Positions 31,049 through 41,607 of a stretch of DNA of 64,000 bases are shown here, piece by piece. Both the position numbers and the translations under genes were made by a program. The notes below the pieces were generated by a model, which did no database searches, had not been told where the DNA came from, and was given only the letters and a program-made list of their open reading frames with translations. Positions within the stretch are counted from its first letter, which is position 1. Each line of letters opens with the position of its first letter. Origin of the DNA: an uncultured Olleya sp. (GTDB lineage Bacteria > Bacteroidota > Bacteroidia > Flavobacteriales > Flavobacteriaceae); the NCBI GenBank assembly GCA_947503885.1, contig CANNFD010000010.1, positions 1 through 64,000 on the forward strand. Direction: 5' to 3'.

Positions 31049-31099
31049 GTTATAATTTTATTCTCGCAAAGTCGCTATGCGCAAAGCGTATGTGGTTTT

Positions 31100-32557
31100 C
31101 TAATTAGTTGGTAATCTAAGTTGCTTTTGGTCTTCTAAGTATTGCTTTACAGCAAATAGAGCAGCTAATCTAGCCTCATGTTCTGCGTCTTGTTTTAAAG
31201 CGTCTGGTGAATAGTATTTTTTTACAAAATGAGTGTCAAAATTTCCTGATTTAAAGGCCTCGTGATTAAAAACAAATGTTCCAAAAGGTAATGTAGTTTG
31301 TATCCCTTTTACATCATAATCGGCAATTGCTTTTAGCATTAACTGGATCGCTTCTTCACGCGTTTTACCGTATGTAATTAGCTTGGCCAACATAGGATCA
31401 TAATAAATTGGTATATCCATTCCTTGTTCAAAACCATTATCTACTCTAATGCCTTTTCCTTCAGGTAATTTATAAACCTCCAAATGACCAACACTTGGTA
31501 GAAAATCATTTAATGGATCTTCAGCATAAATACGAAGCTCTAAAGCGTGACCATTAATTTTTAAATAGTCTTGTTTAATATCTAAAGCTTCGCCACGAGC
31601 CACTTTTATTTGTAATTCTACTAAATCAACACCTGCAATAATTTCACTGACGGGATGCTCAACTTGTAGTCTAGTATTCATTTCAAGGAAGTAAAAGTTT
31701 TTGTTTTCATCTAATAAAAACTCGACTGTACCAGCACCTAAATAATCACAAGCTTTAGCAACTTTAATAGCTGCTTGCCCCATTTTTTCTCTTAATTCTG
31801 GCGTCAACACTACACTTGGCGCTTCTTCGACTACTTTTTGGTGACGACGTTGTATACTACATTCGCGTTCAAAAAGATGAATAACATTACCGTGTGCATC
31901 AGCCATAACTTGTATTTCGATGTGACGCGGAGAACCAACGTATTTTTCAATAAAAACAGAACCATCACCAAAAGCATTTACTGCTTCACTGATAGCACGA
32001 TTCATTTGCGATTCAAATTCTTCTTCTTTTTCAACAATACGCATTCCTTTTCCACCACCACCTGCCGAGGCTTTTATCAATATAGGAAAGCCGATGGTTT
32101 TGGCTATTTTTTTAGCTTCAGGTATATCCGTAATGGCTTGATCTGTTCCGGGTACCATTGGTATGTCATAGGCTTTTACAGCTTCTTTAGCTGCTAATTT
32201 GCTTCCCATAACCCTTATAGCATGCGATTTTGGGCCAATAAACGTAATGTTGTTTTTTTCGCATAATTCTGCAAACTCTGCATTTTCACTTAAAAAACCA
32301 TACCCTGGATGTATACCATCGACGTTTAAGCTTTTAGCTACTTCAATAATTTTATCACCTAATAAATAGGATTGATTTGAAGGCGCTTCTCCTATTAAAA
32401 CAGCTTCGTCAGCAAATTTTACATGAGGTGCATTACGGTCAACAGTGGAGTAGACTGCTACGGTTTTAATTCCCATTTTCTGGGCTGTACTCATGACTCT
32501 TATAGCGATTTCGCCACGATTGGCGACTAATATTTTTTTCATTCTATTCAAATTCAA
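31100..32557 (-). CDS. accC: Acetyl/propionyl-CoA carboxylase biotin carboxylase subunit
   Basis: KKILVANRGEIAIRVM, IHPGYGFLSENAEFAE, KASAGGGGKGMRIV, FLEMNTRLQVEHPVSE. Confidence 0.94.
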   Translation of the reverse strand: MNLNRMKKILVANRGEIAIRVMSTAQKMGIKTVAVYSTVDRNAPHVKFADEAVLIGEAPSNQSYLLGDKIIEVAKSLNVDGIHPGYGFLSENAEFAELCEKNNITFIGPKSHAIRVMGSKLAAKEAVKAYDIPMVPGTDQAITDIPEAKKIAKTIGFPILIKASAGGGGKGMRIVEKEEEFESQMNRAISEAVNAFGDGSVFIEKYVGSPRHIEIQVMADAHGNVIHLFERECSIQRRHQKVVEEAPSVVLTPELREKMGQAAIKVAKACDYLGAGTVEFLLDENKNFYFLEMNTRLQVEHPVSEIIAGVDLVELQIKVARGEALDIKQDYLKINGHALELRIYAEDPLNDFLPSVGHLEVYKLPEGKGIRVDNGFEQGMDIPIYYDPMLAKLITYGKTREEAIQLMLKAIADYDVKGIQTTLPFGTFVFNHEAFKSGNFDTHFVKKYYSPDALKQDAEHEARLAALFAVKQYLEDQKQLRLPTN

Positions 32558-33029
32558 TTAACAATTCACCTTTATCTACTGTGTTTCCTTTTATTCCAGA
32601 AACGGACTTTATAACACCTGCTCTTGGAGATATAATACTGTTTTCCATTTTCATGGCTTCTAATATAAGTAAAGGGGTGTCTATTGCAACTTCGTCACCA
32701 GGTTTTACCATAATATCTAGAATTAACCCTGGCATTGGTGCTTTTATATTGTCTATCTTTTTTGAGGCACCAACTTCAAACCCTAACGCTTTTATTAAAG
32801 TGTCTAATTGGTCTTCAATTTGGATAGTATATAGGTTATTGTTGACTTTTACTTTGTACGATTTTTTATTAAAATCATGTTCTGTAATTTCAACTTTAAA
32901 AGGTTTGTTTTCTTCTAAAAGATGAAATGAATTTTTATTAACCTGAACAGAATCAAGGTTTTTTACAGTATCGGAATCAATTTCAAACTCTAATGATTCG
33001 TCTACTTTTACATTAAATTTTTGGATCAT
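32544..33029 (-). CDS. Biotin carboxyl carrier-type subunit
   Basis: Biotinylation motif LEAMKMENSI; PMPGLILDIMVKPGD. Confidence 0.92.
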   Translation of the reverse strand: MIQKFNVKVDESLEFEIDSDTVKNLDSVQVNKNSFHLLEENKPFKVEITEHDFNKKSYKVKVNNNLYTIQIEDQLDTLIKALGFEVGASKKIDNIKAPMPGLILDIMVKPGDEVAIDTPLLILEAMKMENSIISPRAGVIKSVSGIKGNTVDKGELLIEFE

Positions 33030-33242
33030 TTATTTATATGATTTAGTGGTATAAAGATAAACAACTAAACTGTTTTGGTAAAATAGATAAGTATATTATT
33101 AATTATCTTAATATTTTATACGATTATCAAGTTGATTTTTAGTAGTAAAATTATGATTAAACAACTGTTTGTTAATGTGTTAAGTTGTGGGTTGTTTACG
33201 TAGCTTATTACAGTAAAAGCACTTTTGAAAGCTTAAAGTTTA

Positions 33243-33935
33243 TTATGAAATAATATCTGTTGAGTCTTTAAAATGAGAACTATCTTGATGGTATTTTATT
33301 GCTTTTTTTGATAAAAACAAACCAATACCTAAGGATATAAATGCACCAATCCAAATACCTGGAATAAACTCTATAAACAAGAAAAAGTCATAGGCACCAT
33401 GAAATAAGATTGCGAAAAATAAACCTAATAAATTAAGATATAATTTGTTAGGTGCAAACTTAGCTTTACCCATAAAATAGCCCATTATTATTCCAAAAGT
33501 TGCATGGGCTGGAACAGCGGTAAATGCTCTAGCAATTGCTGTTGCTTGTCCACTTTGCATAACATATATTATATTTTCTGTAGCTGCAAAACCCATAGAT
33601 ACCATCACTGCGTAGACTATACCATCAAAGGGTTCGTTAAATTCTTTGCGTTGCTGTGCAAAAAACAGTACTATTAAATATTTACTTAATTCTTCAGAAA
33701 AACCAACTACAAAAAAGGCTTGTTTAAACTGCTCCCATACACTTAATTTATCTTGTAATGGTACTACTACATTAAAAACAGAGTAGAGTAGTGTTGTAAT
33801 AATTATACTAACAATAGCCCCTAGTAAAAACGAAATTATTAATAGTCGTTTTGGCTCTTTTTCATATTTATCTTTAATATAAATGTAAAAAATGATAATA
33901 AAAATTGGTGCTAAAGCTAGTATTAGTAATTTCAT
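33243..33935 (-). CDS. PrsW-like intramembrane metalloprotease
   Basis: GFSEELSKYLIV, GAAFAATEN-like AATENIIY, HATFGIIMGYFMG, HGAYDFFLF motifs in a multi-TM protein. Confidence 0.85.
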   Translation of the reverse strand: MKLLILALAPIFIIIFYIYIKDKYEKEPKRLLIISFLLGAIVSIIITTLLYSVFNVVVPLQDKLSVWEQFKQAFFVVGFSEELSKYLIVLFFAQQRKEFNEPFDGIVYAVMVSMGFAATENIIYVMQSGQATAIARAFTAVPAHATFGIIMGYFMGKAKFAPNKLYLNLLGLFFAILFHGAYDFFLFIEFIPGIWIGAFISLGIGLFLSKKAIKYHQDSSHFKDSTDIIS

Positions 33936-33948
33936 ATTTCAAAAATAA

Positions 33949-35205
33949 TTAAAAAAGAGATAATAATTGTTTTCTACTTTTTTGGTCTAAAAATATATAA
34001 ACAATATTGGTTATAAAGTGACTTACTAAAACAGCAATTGCAGCACCCGAAACTTGCCAAATAGGAATTAATAAATAACACAAAAGTACGTTAGCGATGC
34101 AGCCTAATAGAAATCGGTAAACATTTTTTTGTAGGTCATTAGTGTTGATTAAGTGTTTTTCGTAAATCATTCCTATAAAAATAATAAGCGGTGCCCAACA
34201 AAAAATTAATAAAGGTGTTTTAGCTTCGGCATAGCTTTTAGTAAAATAAGTATTTAATATTGCGTTACCGAAAAGCGTATAAAGCCCGCCAATTAATAGA
34301 CCTAAAACGCACATGATTTTAAACACTTTTTTTATTTTTTTTGCATATAGTATTTTGTTGTCTAAATAAGATTCTGCTAAAGAAGGGTATAGGGCATTGA
34401 TGATTGAAAATCCAATATTCCAACTTAAAGCTATAACTAAAAACTGTACTGTTGCAAATATTCCGTTAGCATGATCACCTAAATAATGTTTTAAAAACAG
34501 CTCGTCAACAGATATATAAAACATAATTAAGCTGTTAGATATTATTAAGGGATAAGACATTTTTAATAATGATTTACCTAAGGTCCATGAAAAGCGCCAT
34601 TCTTTAAAAACAAACGGTGCTTTACGTTTTAAAATTAGGCAATAGATAATCCCTTGAATCAAAAAATCTAAAGCAATTAGTTTGGCAAAATAATTAACAT
34701 CCAAATTGTTTTTAACACCATAGTATTGTAAAGCAACGATTATAATAAGACTAGAAATTTTGCTTATAAATATAATTTTAGTCCATTTTTTTGCTAGTAA
34801 ATAATATTCAAAAACATCGGTTAACTTAAAAAGGTAACTACATGTTATTATCATATATAAACTAGATAAAGGACTGTTTTTTGTTATGGTAAAATAGATT
34901 ATAATACCAATAAATATAGTACACCAACTAATAAGTCGTAAGTAAAAAGCAGTTGCTAAGATTTGCTTACTACGTTTTGGATTAAAAACAATTTCTCTAA
35001 TACATATAGCGGATAACCCAAGAAAAAATAGCGGTGTAAATAGCCCTAAAACAGACTCGACAAACTTAAGTTTTCCAATATCTATAGAGCCTAAAGTGCT
35101 AAATATTTTAGGAACAATAAAAACACCAGTAATAAGTTGGATAAGTTTTTCAAGAGTAAACCACTTGGTAGCTGTAAAATCTGTTTTACTAAAAACTGAG
35201 GCCAT
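33949..35205 (-). CDS. Oligosaccharide flippase / polysaccharide biosynthesis membrane protein
   Basis: 12-TM MATE/Wzx-like pattern; KLSNPLIISNSLIMFYISVDELFLKHYLG-like segment. Confidence 0.8.
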   Translation of the reverse strand: MASVFSKTDFTATKWFTLEKLIQLITGVFIVPKIFSTLGSIDIGKLKFVESVLGLFTPLFFLGLSAICIREIVFNPKRSKQILATAFYLRLISWCTIFIGIIIYFTITKNSPLSSLYMIITCSYLFKLTDVFEYYLLAKKWTKIIFISKISSLIIIVALQYYGVKNNLDVNYFAKLIALDFLIQGIIYCLILKRKAPFVFKEWRFSWTLGKSLLKMSYPLIISNSLIMFYISVDELFLKHYLGDHANGIFATVQFLVIALSWNIGFSIINALYPSLAESYLDNKILYAKKIKKVFKIMCVLGLLIGGLYTLFGNAILNTYFTKSYAEAKTPLLIFCWAPLIIFIGMIYEKHLINTNDLQKNVYRFLLGCIANVLLCYLLIPIWQVSGAAIAVLVSHFITNIVYIFLDQKSRKQLLSLF

Positions 35206-35290
35206 GTATTGTATTTAATTTTCAAAGATATAAAACCGTTTTCATTAGCGGTTTGAAAGATAATTATTACTTTCGTTTTCATTTAAAATT

Positions 35291-36271
35291 ATGACACCAG
35301 AGTTTCTTCGTCGCTATTATATATTACGTATTATTTCAAATCCTAAAGTGTATGGAATTGAAAAAAACGGTTATGTCCCTTTAGACGATTTACAAAATGC
35401 ATTAGACCAATTACGAGTAGATAATATTGACGACCCGCTTTATGACAAGTTAAATCAATCTTCTCAAAAGACTATAAAGCGTGATTTAGATAAAATAAAA
35501 TCCTATTACCAAACTATTATTTTACATAAACGTAACTATGGCTATTATTTGGAAGGTTATGAAGTTAGCGAGGCTTTAAAGGAAGTTTACGAAAAAACAG
35601 AACTTTATCTACTACACCATCATGCCCATTCCTGGAAGGATCATGTGACTATAGCCCGAAGTTCTTTAAGTTCTTATATAGATTTTGTGCCTTTAATACA
35701 GGCAATCGAACAACAGTTTTTAGTTGAAATTACTTATCATGGATGGTATGATGATAATGGCTTTGAAACTATTACTGGCTTTTTTCAACCTTTACATATT
35801 AAAGAAATTAACAAAGCTTGGTATTTAATTGCGCATAACGATGCTTACGGTATCTATGCTTTTTGTTTAGATGATAGAATAAAATCCTTAGAAGTTACTA
35901 AACGACCTATAAAAAAGCCTATTGCTTTTAATCCTAAAGCATACTTTAAAAATGTTATAGGAATTTTAAAAACAGATACTAAAGCAGAGTGGATTTATAT
36001 TCAAGTTGCTAACCATCATTTTAAATACTTAGAAAGTAATCCATTACATCATTCACAAAAGATTGTGTCACGTCCTAAAGAAGCAGAAACAGAGTCTTTA
36101 GATTATAAAAACTCTAATATTTGGGGCGAAATTAAAATTTATGTAGAACCTAACTATGAGTTTTTAATGGACATTTTAAAATATAACCTTTGGGTTAAAG
36201 TTGTAAGTCCAATCCATGTTAAAAATTATGTGAAACATCATTTAGATTTAATTATAGAATATTATAAATAA
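35291..36271 (+). CDS. WYL domain-containing transcriptional regulator
   Basis: HTH-like N-terminus; WYL-like core (HIKEINKAWYLIAHND) and conserved C-terminal extension. Confidence 0.8.
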   Translation: MTPEFLRRYYILRIISNPKVYGIEKNGYVPLDDLQNALDQLRVDNIDDPLYDKLNQSSQKTIKRDLDKIKSYYQTIILHKRNYGYYLEGYEVSEALKEVYEKTELYLLHHHAHSWKDHVTIARSSLSSYIDFVPLIQAIEQQFLVEITYHGWYDDNGFETITGFFQPLHIKEINKAWYLIAHNDAYGIYAFCLDDRIKSLEVTKRPIKKPIAFNPKAYFKNVIGILKTDTKAEWIYIQVANHHFKYLESNPLHHSQKIVSRPKEAETESLDYKNSNIWGEIKIYVEPNYEFLMDILKYNLWVKVVSPIHVKNYVKHHLDLIIEYYK

Positions 36272-36450
36272 TTAATTTTAAACGGACACATTTTGTCTGT
36301 TTCAGGTGTAAGTTTGTATCAAGAAAAATAGGGAGAAAATATTTGTAACCAATTCATTTAAAATTTTTCTTAAAATTCACGGTTGATAACAACATAAGAT
36401 AGGGAAAGCTATTAATCTAAAGGGAACTTATGGTTTTATCGTGACCTGAT

Positions 36451-36486
36451 AAAAACCCCAACTTTAAAAGGTTGGGGTTTTTTGTA
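36451..36486 (+). terminator. Strong rho-independent terminator
   Basis: AAAAACCCCAAC ... GTTGGGGTTTTTT. Confidence 0.85.
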
Positions 36487-36521
36487 TTTTACACTTATAT
36501 TTTTAAATCAGTATGTTATAA

Positions 36522-37076
36522 TTATTTTATTTTACCTAATATAGCTTGTGCAACCTTAGCGTAATAGTCATAATTACTAGCTACAAAATGACCATTATTT
36601 TTACTATTATCTAAAAGTGATTTAAATTTATTTAGACTAACAAGTTTTAAAGCTTCTACTTCTCCAAATTGTGGCGTTAAGGCTTCAATAGACACTTTTA
36701 GTGCTATAATATAGGTGTGATGAAACTCGTTATCAATAATTCCATTTGGATAGGATTGAAAGCATTCAAAAACGCCAATTTTTTCTAAGTCATCAATTTT
36801 AACCTCTAATCCAATCTCTTCTTTAATTTCTCTAATAGCACCAACTTCAATAGTCTCTCCAGCATCAACATGTCCTGCAACAGATACATCCCAAAGTAAA
36901 GGGTAAATTAGTTTTGAGGCTGCGCGTTGTGCTAATAAAATTTCACCTTTACTGGTATAAAACCAAATATGTGCTGTGTTATGGTAATGTCCTTTAGCGT
37001 GAATTACAGATTTTAAAGCTGTGCTTCCGGTTGGCTCACCAGTTTTGGTTACAATATCAATATATTCTTCGTTCAT
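36522..37076 (-). CDS. NUDIX hydrolase
   Basis: NUDIX box GHVDAGETIEVGAIREIKEEIGL. Confidence 0.9.
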   Translation of the reverse strand: MNEEYIDIVTKTGEPTGSTALKSVIHAKGHYHNTAHIWFYTSKGEILLAQRAASKLIYPLLWDVSVAGHVDAGETIEVGAIREIKEEIGLEVKIDDLEKIGVFECFQSYPNGIIDNEFHHTYIIALKVSIEALTPQFGEVEALKLVSLNKFKSLLDNSKNNGHFVASNYDYYAKVAQAILGKIK

Positions 37077-37082
37077 AATAAA

Positions 37083-37106
37083 AAAAGCCTCATTTAGAGG
37101 CTTTAA
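37083..37106 (-). terminator. Terminator downstream of the M42 peptidase gene
   Basis: AAGCCTC ATTTA GAGGCTT with A-tract on + (U-tract on - transcript). Confidence 0.7.
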
Positions 37107-37143
37107 TTGTTTTTTGTTAAGTATACCTAAGTAAACTTAGTTA

Positions 37144-38232
37144 TTATTTAAAATAAGAAAACGTTTCGCCATCTTCAATTTTAAGTAATGTTTCATAAAT
37201 TAATTTAATCACGTTTTCAACATCGTCTTTGTGTACCATCTCCACAGTAGTATGCATATAACGTAATGGTAATGATATTAATGCAGAAGCAACACCACCG
37301 TTACTGTATGCAAACGCATCCGTATCCGTTCCAGTTGCTCTACTTAATGCAGCACGTTGGAATGGTATTTTATTTCCTTCTGCAGTGTCTGTAATTAAAT
37401 CACGTAGTTTTTGTTGTACAGCAGGTGCATAAGCAATTACTGGACCTTTTCCAATCTCGACATTACCTTGTACTTTCATGTCAATCATTGGTGTCGTTGT
37501 ATCGTGTGTTACGTCTGTAACGATAGCAACATTAGGTTTAATAGTTTCTGTAATCATTTGTGCACCACGTAATCCAATTTCTTCTTGAACCGAGTTTGTT
37601 ATATAAAGACCAAATGGTAGCGTTTTTTTATTTTCCTTTAATAAACGTGCTACTTCAGCAATCATAAATCCACCCATTCTGTTATCTAATGCACGACAAA
37701 CAAATTTATCTTTGTTTAGTACATGAAACTCATCTGGATAAGTGATTACACAACCAACATGAACGCCCATTTTTTCGACTTCTTCCTTATCTTTTGCACC
37801 AATATCAATGGTAATGTTGTTAGGTTTTGGAGCTTCCTCTTTAGCCTTATTTCTAGTATGTATTGCTGGCCATCCAAAAACACCCTTTACAATTCCTTTT
37901 TTGGTATGGATATTAACTATTTTACTTGGTGCGATTTGGTGATCGCTTCCTCCGTTTCTTACAACATATATTAATCCATTATCGCTAATATAATTAACGT
38001 ACCAAGAGATTTCATCAGCATGACCTTCAATAACAACTTTATATTTTGCATCTGGATTAATTACACCAACAGCAGTCCCATAGGTGTCAGTAAAAAACTC
38101 GTCAACATAAGGTTTTAGGTAGTCCATCCATATTTTTTGACCATCCCATTCGTATCCAGTTGGAGACGCATTGTTTAAATATTTTCCTAAAAAGTCCATA
38201 GACTTTTTGTTAAGTATGCTTTTTTTTGCCAT
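37144..38232 (-). CDS. M42 family metallopeptidase (glutamyl aminopeptidase/endoglucanase-like)
   Basis: PTGYEWDGQKIW, VIEGHADEISWYVNYI, ALDNRMGGFMIAEV, VQEEIGLRGA. Confidence 0.92.
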   Translation of the reverse strand: MAKKSILNKKSMDFLGKYLNNASPTGYEWDGQKIWMDYLKPYVDEFFTDTYGTAVGVINPDAKYKVVIEGHADEISWYVNYISDNGLIYVVRNGGSDHQIAPSKIVNIHTKKGIVKGVFGWPAIHTRNKAKEEAPKPNNITIDIGAKDKEEVEKMGVHVGCVITYPDEFHVLNKDKFVCRALDNRMGGFMIAEVARLLKENKKTLPFGLYITNSVQEEIGLRGAQMITETIKPNVAIVTDVTHDTTTPMIDMKVQGNVEIGKGPVIAYAPAVQQKLRDLITDTAEGNKIPFQRAALSRATGTDTDAFAYSNGGVASALISLPLRYMHTTVEMVHKDDVENVIKLIYETLLKIEDGETFSYFK

Positions 38233-38354
38233 TTGAATTTAATTTTTGTCTAAAATAACAATATTCACTCTTATTTTATAGTTAGCAATACGTTAATTAT
38301 TAATTTTACGTCATAAAGTTTAACTTTTGGAATAGTTTTAGCATTCAATAATAT

Positions 38355-39032
38355 ATGAAGTATAGTATTTTTCTTTTTTTGTGGCTGCCATTTGTACTTT
38401 TTGCGCAAGAGGATAATCTGATTGAGCAAGACTCGACAGAGGTAGAGTACGTTTTTGTAGCTGGAGACTCCATACCACAAAAATCTATTTATTTAGATGA
38501 AGTCATGATTTTGGATAAGTTGTCTTTTAAATCTAAAGCAGATAAAAGGCGTTATTTAATTTTAGGTCGAAAAACGTTGAAAGTATATCCCTATGCTAAA
38601 TTGGCAGCCGATAGGCTGAATGCGTTAAATACACGATTAAATACTTTAGATAAAAAACGAGATAAGAAAAAGTATGCCAAAAAAGTCCAAAAATATATAG
38701 AAGAAGAGTTTTCAGATGAGTTAAAAAAATTAACTAAAACTGAAGGTCAGATTTTGGTTAAATTAATACACAGGCAAACCGGAAAAACCACATTTGACTT
38801 AATAAAAGAGCTTAGAAGTGGTTGGAGAGCCTTTTGGTTTAATAATACTGCTTACTTATTTAATATCTCTTTAAAGAGAGAATATGACCCGGAAAATGTC
38901 GAAGAGGATTATTTAATTGAAGATATTTTAATTAGAGCCTGGCAAAATGGACGCTTAAAATTAGTTAAGTCGCCATTAAATTTTGAATATTTTAAGTTGT
39001 CTAACAAATGGGCAACCACGACTAACAATTAA
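38355..39032 (+). CDS. DUF4294 domain-containing exported protein
   Basis: Signal peptide; LSFKSKADKRRYLILGRKTLKVYPYAKLAADRL, RQTGKTTFDLIKELRSGWRAFWFN. Confidence 0.75.
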   Translation: MKYSIFLFLWLPFVLFAQEDNLIEQDSTEVEYVFVAGDSIPQKSIYLDEVMILDKLSFKSKADKRRYLILGRKTLKVYPYAKLAADRLNALNTRLNTLDKKRDKKKYAKKVQKYIEEEFSDELKKLTKTEGQILVKLIHRQTGKTTFDLIKELRSGWRAFWFNNTAYLFNISLKREYDPENVEEDYLIEDILIRAWQNGRLKLVKSPLNFEYFKLSNKWATTTNN

Positions 39033-39038
39033 TAAATA

Positions 39039-39665
39039 ATGCGTAAACAAACCCCTTTTGAAGAAAAGCTAAATGCTTTAACCCATGGTGTTGGTGCTGT
39101 GTTTGGAATAATAGCTTTAGTTTTATTAGTTGTTTTTGAAACTAAAAAAACGGAGTACAGCTTATTTAGTGTAATCCTATATGGATTATCTATAATTATC
39201 CTGTTTACAGCCTCTACATTATATCATATTATTTCTGACGAAAAAAAGAAACACTATTTTAGAATTGTAGACCACATTAGTATTTACTTATTAATCGCAG
39301 GGACTTACACACCTGTTTTACTAATTACGTTAGAGCAAAGTCTAGGTTGGACTTTATTTTATACGGTTTGGGCAATAGCTGCTTTTGGTGTAGTATTAAA
39401 ATTGTTTTTTACAGGACGTTTTAATACGTTTTCAACATTATTATATTTAGTAATGGGGTGGCTAGTTATTTTTGATTTTTCGACCCTATCTAACTTGATG
39501 GCTTCTAATGGTATTTTGCTGCTTATGGCTGGAGGTTTATCCTATACGGTCGGGATAGTGTTTTATGCAATCGAAAAAATCCCATATAATCATGTTATAT
39601 GGCACTTATTTGTTTTAGCAGGTGCTATTTGCCACTTTTTTATGGTGCTGTTTTTTGTAATCTAA
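39039..39665 (+). CDS. Hemolysin III / PAQR-like family membrane protein
   Basis: EKLNALTHGVGAVFG, STLYHIISDEKKKHYFRIVDHISIYLLIAGTYTP. Confidence 0.92.
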   Translation: MRKQTPFEEKLNALTHGVGAVFGIIALVLLVVFETKKTEYSLFSVILYGLSIIILFTASTLYHIISDEKKKHYFRIVDHISIYLLIAGTYTPVLLITLEQSLGWTLFYTVWAIAAFGVVLKLFFTGRFNTFSTLLYLVMGWLVIFDFSTLSNLMASNGILLLMAGGLSYTVGIVFYAIEKIPYNHVIWHLFVLAGAICHFFMVLFFVI

Positions 39666-39687
39666 AACTTAAATTAAAGCTTATAGA

Positions 39688-40116
39688 TTAGCCCTCAATA
39701 ACATCTTTATACTCTTCAAAAAAGGCTTCAAGTAAACTCATATTAGTATTAAAAAAGGTCATAACCTCTTGCCAAGTGTTTTTGTTGTGTATGGATACTT
39801 TGTGACCTAAAGGCACGTAAATACGAGAGATCTCTTTGCCATTATCTAAAATATATTCTTCGTCATAAATAGCGTCAGGAAGATAGTCGTCTAATAAAAT
39901 AGATTTTAGGGCAGTCAGTTTTTCCCAATAATTAATACGGTTTTCTAAATCGTCTTCTACATCCAAAGCTACAAAAGCCTTTTTATTATCAAAATAAAAC
40001 TTAAGACTTAGCCCTTTTAACTTAGTATTATATAATATCCATTTTCTAGGAAAAGACTTTCCAAAGCTAGTCCAAAATAATTCCTTGATTTGTCTTGATT
40101 CTTCTTTAGAAAACAT
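39688..40116 (-). CDS. DUF4268 domain-containing protein
   Basis: FWTSFGKSF...WILYNTKLKGLSLKFYFDNKKAFVALDVE. Confidence 0.75.
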   Translation of the reverse strand: MFSKEESRQIKELFWTSFGKSFPRKWILYNTKLKGLSLKFYFDNKKAFVALDVEDDLENRINYWEKLTALKSILLDDYLPDAIYDEEYILDNGKEISRIYVPLGHKVSIHNKNTWQEVMTFFNTNMSLLEAFFEEYKDVIEG

Positions 40117-40176
40117 TTTAAAAAGTAAATAGTAGTTAATATAATTGATTAATAGTACTAGAATAACTAGCGTACT

Positions 40177-40848
40177 TTAAATAAGATACGCAATTATAAT
40201 CCCTAAGATAATGGTACTTAATTTTGCTAAGTTAAACTTATGGCCTTCACTGCTTTCAAACAGTATTGTTGTACTAATATGTAAAAAGATACCAATAACT
40301 AAAGCAGAAACCTCGTAATAATAGTTTTCAAAAAACTGAAACTGTGTAGATAAAAATACGCCAAGAGGAGTCATTAAAGCAAATAATAGTAAAAATAGAA
40401 CACTTTTAGCACGACTTAAATTAGAGGCTAAAAAGAAAGTAGATAATATTATAGCAACTGGTAGTTTATGGATAATAATACCATAAAGTAAATGCTCATG
40501 GGCTTCCATTGGAATCCCTTCTAAAACACTATGGATACTTAAACTAATAAAAAGTAACCACGGAAAATCAACACTGTTTTTGTCTATATGCACATGACCA
40601 TGTTCTGCACCTTTAGAGAAAAACTCTAAAATTATTTGCAGTAAAATTCCAATCATAATAAACAAACCAATCGGCTTACCATGACTGTTATAGACTTCTG
40701 GTAAAAAGTGAAATACTGTTATTGACAATAAGAAAGACCCACTAAAAGCAAGTAACAACTTAAGATTGCGACTGTGTTTAGGCTTAAATAATAAGACAAT
40801 TAAAAACCCTAAAACAACAGCTATAATGGGTAAAATAAAATTTTGCAT
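40177..40848 (-). CDS. ZIP family metal transporter
   Basis: Multi-TM; SLSIHSVLEGIPM and HKLPVAIILSTFF. Confidence 0.85.
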   Translation of the reverse strand: MQNFILPIIAVVLGFLIVLLFKPKHSRNLKLLLAFSGSFLLSITVFHFLPEVYNSHGKPIGLFIMIGILLQIILEFFSKGAEHGHVHIDKNSVDFPWLLFISLSIHSVLEGIPMEAHEHLLYGIIIHKLPVAIILSTFFLASNLSRAKSVLFLLLFALMTPLGVFLSTQFQFFENYYYEVSALVIGIFLHISTTILFESSEGHKFNLAKLSTIILGIIIAYLI

Positions 40849-40864
40849 CTGTTTTTAATAAAAA

Positions 40865-41596
40865 TTATTTAAAAATCATGACTAAACGTTCTGATGTTTT
40901 TTTATGAAACTTATTAAGCTTGTAATCTCCAAAAACATCTAGTAAATAAACACCAGCTTGCTCAAATAAAGTTTCAAAATCTGCTAAGTTAAATGCTCTG
41001 ACACGTTCTTGAAACTGGTAGTCTTCACCTTCAAAAGTAAAGCTAATATCTTTAATTATATAACCATCTTCCACACGTCTTTTTTGCAAAAAGTCAATAC
41101 CATCAACCGTTTTAACATCTTCGGGGACTAGATTTTCAATTACAAACTCGGTATTCATAAAATCTATAACACCAAAACCAGAGTCGTTTAAATTAGCTTT
41201 TATAGCTTTAATGGTCGCTAAATTATCAGCTTCATTTTCAAAATAACCAAAACTAGTAAACAAATTAAACACAGCATCAAAAGTTTCGCCGAAAGGCTCA
41301 CACATATTATGTACTTTAAAATGTAAAGTATCATTTTCAAATTGCTTAGCATAATTTATACTATTTTCAGATAAATCTGCACCAATAACGTCGTAACCAA
41401 TAGAATTTAGATACACTGCATGACGTCCTTTTCCGCAGGCTAAATCTAAAATTTTTCCTTGTTCTGGCAGGTTTAAATAATCCGTTAAGCTAGTCATAAA
41501 CTGCTCAGCTTCAGTATGATCTCTGTCTTTGTAAAGTATGTGGTAAAATGGGCTATCAAACCATGAAGCGTACCATTTTTTATCGTTTTTATTCAT
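40865..41596 (-). CDS. Class I SAM-dependent methyltransferase
   Basis: ILDLACGKGRHAVYLNSIGYDVIGADLSENSI. Confidence 0.9.
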   Translation of the reverse strand: MNKNDKKWYASWFDSPFYHILYKDRDHTEAEQFMTSLTDYLNLPEQGKILDLACGKGRHAVYLNSIGYDVIGADLSENSINYAKQFENDTLHFKVHNMCEPFGETFDAVFNLFTSFGYFENEADNLATIKAIKANLNDSGFGVIDFMNTEFVIENLVPEDVKTVDGIDFLQKRRVEDGYIIKDISFTFEGEDYQFQERVRAFNLADFETLFEQAGVYLLDVFGDYKLNKFHKKTSERLVMIFK

Positions 41597-41607
41597 ATAA
41601 TTTTTAT

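Noticed and set aside
31049-31099. Possible third copy of the structured intergenic element (gcaaagtcgctatgcgcaaagcg)
   Set aside because: Lacks CAGGCT, CCATCCTTAA and the closing stem seen in the two supported copies
31838-32197. 119-aa + strand ORF
   Set aside because: Antisense to accC with biased aromatic/Ser composition; shadow ORF
29507-33029. Carboxylase three-gene cluster as a novel system
   Set aside because: Standard biotin-dependent acyl-CoA carboxylase operon (carboxyltransferase, biotin carboxylase, carrier)
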